Assembly (NCBI GenBank): GCA_021774015.1
Contig: JAJFJO010000186.1
Span: 1 to 5,269 of the forward strand
Reading direction: 5' to 3'
Origin: Gammaproteobacteria bacterium
GTDB lineage: Bacteria > Pseudomonadota > Gammaproteobacteria > Coxiellales > Coxiellaceae
DNA length: 5,269 nt
Of the stretch, positions 1 to 5,269 are shown piece by piece (the first letter of the stretch is position 1; the number at the start of each line of letters is the position of its first letter). Below the pieces are notes generated by a model. The model saw nothing but the letters and a program-made list of their open reading frames with translations, did not search any database and had not been told where the DNA came from. The translations under genes and the position numbers were made by a program.

Positions 1-69
1 AGCCGTTTTTATTTTTTTGAGAAAATACTCAACAATTTGAGGATCTAGGTCGTTGGTTTTCATAGCCAT
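1..69 (-). CDS. N-terminal 23 codons of a probable transposase, cut by the window edge
   Basis: Reading leftward from ATG 69, 23 codons are open to the edge (MAMKTNDLDPQIVEYFLKKI, then KTA). AGGAG at 79-83 lies 9 nt upstream of ATG 69, preferred over a second in-frame ATG at 63. The short charged lead followed by a helix ending in LKKIKTA is similar in style to the start of IS256/Mutator-family transposases, where a K-T-x-E-D-L segment often follows. Too little is visible to name the product: a phage or other accessory protein is possible. Translation may be limited by the hairpin that surrounds the start. Confidence 0.55.
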   Translation of the reverse strand, partial: MAMKTNDLDPQIVEYFLKKIKTA

Positions 70-114
70 AGTCAGGTTCTCCTGGTTTGAGTTTATTTTA
101 CCTGACCTAGGCCA
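63..114 (-). promoter_or_regulatory. Hairpin enclosing the ribosome binding site and start codon of the left-edge ORF
   Basis: On the minus strand GTCAGGT (106-100) pairs perfectly with ACCTGAC (77-71), and after a short internal bulge TGGCC (114-110) pairs with GGCTA (67-63) including one G-T pair. The Shine-Dalgarno (79-83) lies in the loop against the inner stem, and ATG 69 straddles the bulge and outer stem. Such structures in other insertion sequences (IS10, IS50) reduce transposase translation from transcripts that enter from neighbouring genes. A regulatory role here is inferred. Confidence 0.45.
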
Positions 115-152
115 TTTACACAGATCTATTTACATACTCAATAGAATCCCTC

Positions 153-734
153 TCACCCCTGCTTCATCGATGCTACAAATGTACTATTAGCAATAACAGC
201 ATCCAAAATAGTTATAATTACATTTGTAACATTATTAAAAGCGATCACACCCACTCCGGACTTTTTCTTGTTCGCTTGCAAATTTTCATTTACAAGTTTA
301 GCCAACCAAACACATAGCTCTTTAGACTTAGAAAAAATAACCATAAGATCTTTCAGCTCATTTGCAATGAGCTCAACATTAAAAGAGTAATCATTCACCT
401 TAAAATTAAGAATATTTTTTCCCATAATTGTTGATGCATAATATAAAAGAGCAAAAGATTGACAAAAATGGGCTGTGCCGTTTTGCTGATGACCTAGTTT
501 ATAAGAATTAATTTCACTATCGTTAACATGTGCAGTCCAATGCCCCTGATTAAAATAGAGCCCATTTTTAGGGGCTCGCGTCTTATCTCGCCAACTTTGT
601 CGAATATTTATATCAAACCCATCAATTCCATAAGCATAATAGGCCCAAGCATCTAAAAAATGAGTATTGCCTAAAACATCAACGACCCAATGAAAACCAT
701 CAGGTTCTTTTTGTTTTTTCATAAATTTTCTCAT
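153..734 (-). CDS. Small protein with a clan CE-like (Ulp1/adenain-type) cysteine protease pattern, unrecognised family
   Basis: I do not recognise a named family. The 193-residue product contains His65-Trp66 (GHWTAH), Asn76-Ser77 (EINSYK), Gln83-Gln84-Asn-Gly (HQQNG) and Cys91 (HFCQSFALLYY). This His, Asn/Asp, Gln, Cys order, with Gln84 seven residues before Cys91, parallels clan CE proteases such as adenain (H54, E71, Q115, C122), and the HFCQSFA wording recalls similar proteins of large DNA viruses. A hydrophobic stretch (about 160-188) follows a Lys cluster (156-158) near the C terminus. No signal peptide is visible. ATG 734 is chosen because GGAGG (742-746) lies 7 nt upstream; a TTG at 749 would lie over that site. 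G+C over most of the gene is about 34% by hand count, against 42-45% in samples of the two upstream genes, suggesting separate acquisition. It could alternatively be an immunity or chaperone partner of the preceding protease. The coding assignment is good, the function tentative. Confidence 0.8.
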   Translation of the reverse strand: MRKFMKKQKEPDGFHWVVDVLGNTHFLDAWAYYAYGIDGFDINIRQSWRDKTRAPKNGLYFNQGHWTAHVNDSEINSYKLGHQQNGTAHFCQSFALLYYASTIMGKNILNFKVNDYSFNVELIANELKDLMVIFSKSKELCVWLAKLVNENLQANKKKSGVGVIAFNNVTNVIITILDAVIANSTFVASMKQG

Positions 735-741
735 AAAGCTC

Positions 742-746
742 CCTCC
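742..746 (-). promoter_or_regulatory. Shine-Dalgarno fixing ATG 734
   Basis: GGAGG lies 7 nt before ATG 734. It overlaps the alternative TTG start at 749-747, which makes that longer start unlikely. Confidence 0.75.
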
Positions 747-776
747 CAACCAAAACTAAAAAAAACTAATAATAAA

Positions 777-824
777 ACTGCTTTTCCGATATATTTTATT
801 AAATCCAAGTAGTAAGTAAGCAGT
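777..824 (-). terminator. Possible weak terminator between the two small genes
   Basis: ACTGCTT (824-818) and AAGCAGT (783-777) form a perfect 7-bp inverted repeat with a 34-nt AT-rich loop, followed on the minus strand by TTTATTATTAG and then eight T. The T-rich tail suits termination, but the large loop makes the hairpin weak. The surrounding gap (735-841) has AT-rich sequence that could also hold a promoter for the next gene; I could not identify a convincing -35/-10 pair. Confidence 0.3.
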
Positions 825-841
825 CACCTACCAATTCCTCA

Positions 842-1453
842 CTATCTTTTTTCCAACCATGCCTCAAATTCGACCAATTTTTCATAGTTTAATAGATGCA
901 ACATACACAATTGGGCCGCACATGCCATTGAATCGTCACACTCCCACATCCCAAAATTAGGATCAAAAACAAACCATACTCCACCTTTTTTATAAACACC
1001 TAAAACATGCCCCTCTCCTTCACTTCCTCCCTTTTTCCCTAGCGGGGCTATTACAATACAACCTGCAGCTCTGCTAGGGGCAGCCTTAAGCACACGCTCC
1101 CATGCAAACCAAGTATTACCACTTAATTCAGCAACACTAATCACGGAATCTGTTTTGGGGTCAAAACCAAAGATAGCTCCACTGTTAACAACAGGGGTGA
1201 GTGCCTTTATCATACTTTGTTGTTCCAAAGGGTTTTTAAGTTTTTTAATCTGCTCAATACTCTTTTCCATAGAAACTTCACCGCTATATTTCACTTCAAG
1301 AGGTAAACGTTTTAAAAAAGCTTCAACCAGCTTGTTAGTGGATACATCATCATCCATCAATCTGATCCACAGTCGCACTGCATGGCGACAATACGGTCCT
1401 CCTTGCTTCCATTCAAGGGCTCTTTTGGATCCAGCCACACTCATTGTTCGCAT
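842..1453 (-). CDS. YopT/AvrPphB-like (family C58) papain-type cysteine protease, candidate T6SS effector
   Basis: The product resembles bacterial C58 cysteine proteases, whose known members YopT and AvrPphB cleave host proteins. From ATG 1453 it has 203 residues. The putative nucleophile is Cys22 (codon 1388-1390) in GGPYCRHAVRLW. The putative His149 (codon 1007-1009) is in GEGHVLGVY and Asp164 (codon 962-964) in WFVFDPNFGMWE. The strand-His, strand-Asp-Pro-Asn-Phe-Gly arrangement and the 15-residue His-Asp spacing match the family (AvrPphB H212/D227, YopT H258/D274). No signal peptide or membrane helix is evident, and no PAAR or other T6SS adaptor is seen. The start is uncertain. TTG at 1483 would give 213 residues but has no Shine-Dalgarno and sits by a T-run; GTG 1462 is also possible. 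ATG 1453 is preferred for GGGGTG at 1460-1465, 6 nt away. Position directly after clpV suggests secreted cargo. The protease assignment is likely, the effector role inferred, and the target unknown. Confidence 0.75.
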   Translation of the reverse strand: MRTMSVAGSKRALEWKQGGPYCRHAVRLWIRLMDDDVSTNKLVEAFLKRLPLEVKYSGEVSMEKSIEQIKKLKNPLEQQSMIKALTPVVNSGAIFGFDPKTDSVISVAELSGNTWFAWERVLKAAPSRAAGCIVIAPLGKKGGSEGEGHVLGVYKKGGVWFVFDPNFGMWECDDSMACAAQLCMLHLLNYEKLVEFEAWLEKR

Positions 1454-1459
1454 ATTCGA

Positions 1460-1465
1460 CACCCC
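1460..1465 (-). promoter_or_regulatory. Weak Shine-Dalgarno favouring ATG 1453
   Basis: GGGGTG resembles GAGGTG of the ideal ribosome binding sequence with one mismatch and lies 6 nt before ATG 1453. The alternative upstream TTG (1483) has only AT-rich sequence before it. The support is modest. Confidence 0.4.
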
Positions 1466-1502
1466 GCAGTCAATTAAAGGCAAAAAATTAAATTTTTAAC
1501 CT

Positions 1503-1530
1503 AACCTCTGGAGCAAAGGTTCCAGAGGTT
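1503..1530 (-). terminator. 10-bp perfect hairpin after clpV, possible terminator or processing site
   Basis: AACCTCTGGA and TCCAGAGGTT form a perfect 10-bp inverted repeat around an 8-nt loop, 11 nt after the clpV stop. On the minus strand the stem is followed not by an immediate T-run but by AGGTTAAAAATTTAATTTTTT, so the longest T-run begins about 14 nt later. It could be a weak intrinsic terminator, a stabilising 3' end for the clpV message or an RNase processing site that sets expression of the downstream gene apart. On the plus strand the following sequence is not T-rich enough for a terminator. The hairpin is certain; its function is inferred. Confidence 0.55.
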
Positions 1531-1541
1531 TGCAACTTAAA

Positions 1542-4220
1542 TTAAACCACATCAAAGTCAAACTCTCCTTGTGCATCTAACGTAACGTTTATCGCTTGAA
1601 TTTTAATTTTTTCACTCATCTTAGTTAATAATTGCGTCGACAGTGAGGGCAACAAACGATTAGATAAAATATTATTAATATTTCTTGCGCCTGTATCTGC
1701 TTCCTGACAACGACTCACAATACTCGGTATTACATCTTCGCTATACGAAAAAGTTGCCTGGTATTGATTCTCAATACGCCTTTGAATGCGTCCAAGTTGC
1801 AACTCAGTAATCGCACTCAAATCATCATCTGTTAGTGGGTAATAAGGAATAACATTACATCTTCCTAGAAAGGCAGGTTTAAATGTTTTTAATAGATGTG
1901 GGTGCAAAAGGCCACTCAATGTTTCAACATTTGGGTATTCACTAGCCCCCAAACAATTTTCCATAACAACATCACTAGCTGCATTTGACGTCATAATAAT
2001 AACAGTGTTTTTAAAGTCAATATCACGTCCTTGCCCATCTTTTAACATACCTTTATCAAACACTTGATAAAAAATATCTTGAACCCCAGGATGTGCTTTT
2101 TCCATTTCATCGAGCAAAATCAAACTATACGGTTGGCGACGCACTGCCTCTGTTAAAACACCACCTTCACCATAACCGACATAACCCGGAGGCGACCCTA
2201 GGAGTAAAGATACTTTATGCTCCTCTTTGAATTCAGACATATTAATGACTGTTAATTGCCTTGTTCCGCCATACAGCAACTCGGCTAAAGCCAACGCCGT
2301 TTCAGTTTTACCAACACCGCTGGGGCCTGCTAACAAAAATACACCAATAGGTTTGTTAGGGTCAGTCACCCCTGCACGCGATGTTTTCATGCAGTGCTCA
2401 ATAGCCTCTAACACATGCTCTTGCCCTATTACGCGTTTTTGCAATTCTGATTTTAAATTTAAAACCAGCTTCAACTCATCACTTAACATACTACCAACAG
2501 GAATACCCGTCCAATCCGCAACCACCCGAGCAATCACTTGAGCATCAACAGAGTCATGCATGAGTGGTGACTCACCTTGAATTTCTGACAATTTTATTTT
2601 TAATGCTTGCGCCTCTGCTGTTAAAGATGTTGGTGCAGATACAACTGCAGCAGCATCACTATCATCATTAAAATCATCTGAAGCACCCGCAGTTGATTGA
2701 TCAGATTCAATCTCAGCTCTAACTTGATTAATTTGGGTCACAAGTTCACGCTCTGCATCCCATTGAGCTTGCAACGTTTGCAATCTAGTCTGATATTCTT
2801 GCTCTTTCTGCAGTATAGAATCCAAATTGAGGTCATCATTCTCTACACCCAACTTTTGCTCACGCTCAAAAATAGCTTTTTTAATATGTAATTGCTCTAT
2901 TTGATATTCACAATCTTCAATAGTTGCAGGTTTAGTTTTTTGGCTGATAGCCACTCGTGTACAAGCCGTATCCAGCAAACTAACCGCTTTATCTGGAAGT
3001 TGCCGACCCGATATATAACGCATAGATAATTTGACTGTTTCTTTAATACCCTCATCGAGAACAGCAACTTTATGGTGTTTTTCAAGGCTTGGGGCAATAC
3101 CTTGCATCATTTCAACTGCCGTACTTTCATCTGGCTCCTGAACCTGAACCACTTGAAATCGTCTTGTCAACGCTGCATCTTGCTCAAAATACTTCTTATA
3201 CTCATCCCAAGTTGTTGCTGCAACTGTTCTAAGCTCTCCACGCGCTAAAGTAGGCTTCATTAGATTTGCCGCATCCGATTGCCCTGCCTGCCCGCCAGCA
3301 CCAACCAAAGTATGTGCTTCATCAATAAACAATATAATAGGCGTTGGAGAAGATTTCACTTCCTGGATCACTGATTTCAAGCGTTTTTCAAACTCACCTT
3401 TAATGCCAGCACCAGCTTGCAACAAACCCATATCTAGGGTTTTTAAAGCAACTTTTTGCAATTCTTCTGGAACTGATCCATCTGCAATTAATAATGCCAG
3501 GCCCTCTGCAACGGCTGTTTTACCCACACCAGGCTCACCCACCAAAATAGGATTGTTTTGTCTGCGACGCATTAAAATCGCAATCATTTGCCTCACTTCA
3601 TTATTTCTACCAATAATAGGATCAATCTTACCTTGTCTTGCTTGCTCAGTTAGATCTGTTGTGTATTGATCTAATGCAGGTGTCTTTGTTGACCCACCCT
3701 TTTGAACAGATGCTCCTTTTTGTGCAGTAGTAAAATCCGCACTTTCAACACTATCCTGTATAATATTGTATAACTCAGCATTCAATTTATCGCGTGGAAT
3801 CCTTAAAAATTCTTTTGATACGCCTGAAATAACACGATTTAATTGCTCATCATTTAACAACGCATAAACCAAATAACCCGAACGCACCTTTTGCGACTCA
3901 TATTCTAATGAAGCCGCCAACCAGGCCTCTCGTGATAGGTCAATGATAGATTGTGACAAAGCAGGTGGACGAGCATTACCAGTTTTTTGTCGCTCTAAAC
4001 TTTGATTACACTCCTGAATAATTTTATTGGCATCAATAGCATAGTGCTTGCATATTAAATCAAAATCACTTTGTTGTTGTTCCAGCAATTTTACCAGCCA
4101 ATGTTCAATTTCAACATAATAATTTGATCGAGATAAACACATTCCTGCAGCGGCCTCTAATGACTTCTGGCAATTTGCATTTAGCTTTGATGTTAAGTTT
4201 TTTAAATTAATATTTCCCAC
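1542..4220 (-). CDS. clpV: TssH/ClpV, AAA+ unfoldase that disassembles the contracted T6SS sheath
   Basis: ClpV is a cytoplasmic hexameric ATPase of the Hsp100 class that extracts contracted TssB/TssC sheath subunits so that the T6SS can fire again. The 892-residue product has an N-terminal Clp repeat domain (about 1-160), a first AAA+ module with Walker A GEPGVGKT (228-235) and Walker B LFIDE (297-301), a coiled middle region (about 430-545) and a second AAA+ module with Walker A GPSGVGKT (632-639), Walker B ILLDE (701-705), pore loop GYVGYG (679-684) and sensor-2 GAR (844-846). The first pore loop reads QAGAGIKGEFE (268-278), the ClpV style rather than the ClpB KYRGEFE, which together with adjacent tssG separates it from ClpB. 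An acidic low-complexity stretch (about 514-523, SDDFNDDSD) sits in the middle region. The start codon is GTG at 4220, chosen for the AGGAG at 4227-4231. All catalytic motifs are intact, so the protein should be functional. Confidence 0.97.
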   Translation of the reverse strand: MGNINLKNLTSKLNANCQKSLEAAAGMCLSRSNYYVEIEHWLVKLLEQQQSDFDLICKHYAIDANKIIQECNQSLERQKTGNARPPALSQSIIDLSREAWLAASLEYESQKVRSGYLVYALLNDEQLNRVISGVSKEFLRIPRDKLNAELYNIIQDSVESADFTTAQKGASVQKGGSTKTPALDQYTTDLTEQARQGKIDPIIGRNNEVRQMIAILMRRRQNNPILVGEPGVGKTAVAEGLALLIADGSVPEELQKVALKTLDMGLLQAGAGIKGEFEKRLKSVIQEVKSSPTPIILFIDEAHTLVGAGGQAGQSDAANLMKPTLARGELRTVAATTWDEYKKYFEQDAALTRRFQVVQVQEPDESTAVEMMQGIAPSLEKHHKVAVLDEGIKETVKLSMRYISGRQLPDKAVSLLDTACTRVAISQKTKPATIEDCEYQIEQLHIKKAIFEREQKLGVENDDLNLDSILQKEQEYQTRLQTLQAQWDAERELVTQINQVRAEIESDQSTAGASDDFNDDSDAAAVVSAPTSLTAEAQALKIKLSEIQGESPLMHDSVDAQVIARVVADWTGIPVGSMLSDELKLVLNLKSELQKRVIGQEHVLEAIEHCMKTSRAGVTDPNKPIGVFLLAGPSGVGKTETALALAELLYGGTRQLTVINMSEFKEEHKVSLLLGSPPGYVGYGEGGVLTEAVRRQPYSLILLDEMEKAHPGVQDIFYQVFDKGMLKDGQGRDIDFKNTVIIMTSNAASDVVMENCLGASEYPNVETLSGLLHPHLLKTFKPAFLGRCNVIPYYPLTDDDLSAITELQLGRIQRRIENQYQATFSYSEDVIPSIVSRCQEADTGARNINNILSNRLLPSLSTQLLTKMSEKIKIQAINVTLDAQGEFDFDVV

Positions 4221-4226
4221 AATTTT

Positions 4227-4231
4227 CTCCT
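4227..4231 (-). promoter_or_regulatory. Shine-Dalgarno of clpV, deciding a GTG start
   Basis: AGGAG lies 6 nt before GTG at 4220 and directly abuts the tssG stop codon (TAA, 4234-4232). No in-frame ATG lies nearby, so GTG is the likely start. The tight spacing suggests that clpV translation is coupled to that of tssG. Confidence 0.8.
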
Positions 4232-5269
4232 TTAGTTTGTTAATATAACACTATCACTATCACACATTGGCGTGCTTGTTACTAACCAAGTGCTTCGCGA
4301 CAACTGGTAACCCTTATTACTTTTCAGTTGGCAACAAGGTATTTCTTTCGCTCGTAAAATGAGCTGAATATCATAACTCCACTCCAGCCCAACAAAAAAT
4401 TTCACAATATCTTTCAATTTCAACCAAGATTCCCCCCCTGGCAAAAAAGCATTAAATTCTTCAAGCATTAAAGGGCCTATAATGATTTTAAATTTCCCCT
4501 GTATATTCCAGGTACGCTCACCCAACACCGCATCCTTACCAAGGCAGTTATAGGACTCTTTTTGGCTCGACCATGAAACTTTTGAACGATCAGATTCCGC
4601 CAAAAATAGCCACTCACCTTGAAAGCAAGTCACATCTATAGCGGTTTGAAAATAGTCAGACAATAATGTTTTTAGCATACTGACCGAAGGGTTTTGCTTG
4701 GAAATTAATCCTGCATAATACATCAAGCTAGTATCTTCAGCTTGCAATCGATTCGAAAAACTTGGTGACCCAATACCAATTAAGGATTTAATGATATTGG
4801 AAACACTATCATCTGAGAAACTATAATGCTTGGATGGTAGTGGCTCATGTATTTGATGTTTTTTCCAGGCCGCATAAAGCAGAGTGACAAGCCGATGATT
4901 AAATAAATCCAAGAACTCAGCAAGAGCAAAGTCACCATTTGACGCTCTTTTTTGTAACAGCTCCATGTAATGATTAGGGAGAACGCCAGATGGGCCCGTC
5001 AAACTAAAATTATTCACTTCAACTTTTATATGGTGTGCATATTTTTTATTTTTAGCGGGCTTTATACTAGTAATTGGCGCAACTGGAAAGCTCATAGATG
5101 TAGAAGCACCGTACCTTATAGAAATATCCTTATCTGTATTAATTTGATTCTGGTATTGAGTCTTCAGCACTTGTGAATAATACGGGCTAAACTTTGCCGA
5201 TTCGAGCAAACGCATTGCTTGAAAAAAATCAAACAACTCAGGATTTTTAGTGAGCACCATCAAAGGAGG
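4232..5269 (-). CDS. tssG: TssG (ImpH/VasB), type VI secretion baseplate subunit, 5' end outside the window
   Basis: TssG forms the wedge of the cytoplasmic T6SS baseplate with TssE, TssF and TssK, on which the contractile sheath is assembled. Numbering from the TTG at 5263, family landmarks seen in order are FDFFQAMRLLE (11-21), TGPSGVLPNHY (89-99), a helical stretch FLDLFNHRLVTLLYAAW (117-133), GPLMLEEFNAFLPGG (263-277) and GLEWSYDIQLILRAKEIP (292-309). No signal peptide or membrane segment is visible, as expected for a cytoplasmic protein. The start is uncertain. TTG (5263) and ATG (5260) are in frame, but no Shine-Dalgarno lies before them and the frame stays open (Pro-Pro) to the window edge. 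Family members, as I recall them, usually have a longer lead-in before the FFQA motif, so the true start is probably upstream. The stop lies 11 nt before clpV, indicating one operon. The identification is firm; the exact 5' end is not. Confidence 0.95.
   Translation of the reverse strand, partial: PPLMVLTKNPELFDFFQAMRLLESAKFSPYYSQVLKTQYQNQINTDKDISIRYGASTSMSFPVAPITSIKPAKNKKYAHHIKVEVNNFSLTGPSGVLPNHYMELLQKRASNGDFALAEFLDLFNHRLVTLLYAAWKKHQIHEPLPSKHYSFSDDSVSNIIKSLIGIGSPSFSNRLQAEDTSLMYYAGLISKQNPSVSMLKTLLSDYFQTAIDVTCFQGEWLFLAESDRSKVSWSSQKESYNCLGKDAVLGERTWNIQGKFKIIIGPLMLEEFNAFLPGGESWLKLKDIVKFFVGLEWSYDIQLILRAKEIPCCQLKSNKGYQLSRSTWLVTSTPMCDSDSVILTN

Larger units (their letters stand above)
1..150 (-). 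mobile_element. Left-reading end of a probable insertion sequence, IS256-like
   Basis: The stretch starts just past the stop of the preceding gene and leads into a new ORF with its own strong ribosome binding site. Minus-strand sequence around 128-111 reads ATCTGTGTAAATGGCC, and GTGTAAA-type motifs are common near the ends of IS256-family elements. The outer boundary cannot be fixed: the end could be anywhere from about 125 to 152, and neither the second terminal repeat nor a target duplication is in the window. The family call rests on the short motif and the weak resemblance of the ORF start, so it is tentative. Confidence 0.45.

Noticed and set aside
735..841. Promoter for the 193-residue gene
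   Set aside because: The stretch is AT-rich with several -10-like hexamers, but none has a credible -35 at a suitable distance.
1155..1499. Plus-strand open frame of 114 codons
   Set aside because: It lies antisense over the C58-like protease gene, whose conserved catalytic motifs show which strand is coding; the translation has no recognisable domain.
2227..2541. Plus-strand open frame opposite clpV
   Set aside because: It is antisense to the second AAA+ module of clpV, which is intact and conserved.
2897..3097. Minus-strand 66-codon frame inside clpV
   Set aside because: It is an out-of-frame shadow of clpV on the same strand with no supporting motif.
3403..3669. Plus-strand open frame opposite the first AAA+ module
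   Set aside because: It is a shadow of the conserved Walker A region of clpV.
1542..4220. General chaperone ClpB
   Set aside because: The first pore loop is of the ClpV type and the gene directly follows tssG, so the T6SS paralogue is favoured.
4970..5176. Plus-strand open frame opposite tssG
   Set aside because: It is antisense to conserved TssG motifs; the apparent hydrophobic segment is a by-product of the complementary codons.

Overview
This window carries the end of a type VI secretion system (T6SS) gene cluster, read entirely on the minus strand, followed by two small accessory genes and the edge of a probable insertion sequence. The base composition (roughly 34-45% G+C by hand count), the canonical TssG-ClpV pair and the Shine-Dalgarno usage suggest an AT-rich gammaproteobacterium. 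Francisella is unlikely, because its T6SS lacks ClpV. The species cannot be named from the sequence.

Layout in the direction of transcription, from right to left. (1) 5269-4232: tssG, a T6SS baseplate wedge subunit whose reading frame runs off the right edge. (2) 4220-1542: tssH/clpV, the AAA+ ATPase that recycles the contracted sheath. It starts at GTG 11 nt after tssG and is probably translationally coupled to it. (3) 1530-1503: a perfect 10-bp inverted repeat between clpV and the next gene. (4) 1453-842: a small protein with the Cys/His/Asp layout of YopT/AvrPphB-type (family C58) papain-like proteases. (5) 734-153: a 193-residue protein that I do not recognise as a named family. It carries a His-Trp ... 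Asn-Ser ... Gln-Gln-Asn-Gly ... Cys pattern like that of clan CE (Ulp1/adenain-like) cysteine proteases, and is lower in G+C than its neighbours. (6) about 150 to 1: the left-reading end of a probable mobile element, containing the first 23 codons of a transposase-like ORF. Its ribosome binding site and start codon lie inside a potential hairpin.

The most interesting signal is the pair of adjacent small genes downstream of clpV, each with an apparent cysteine-protease active-site pattern but of unrelated fold types. Family C58 enzymes are classically toxins that act in host cells. No immunity-like gene is evident. The working hypothesis is therefore a small T6SS cargo island of protease effectors, perhaps aimed at eukaryotic (for example protist) cells. 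This is an inference from motifs and gene order; no homology search was possible. There is no gene-free stretch longer than 300 bases in the window.
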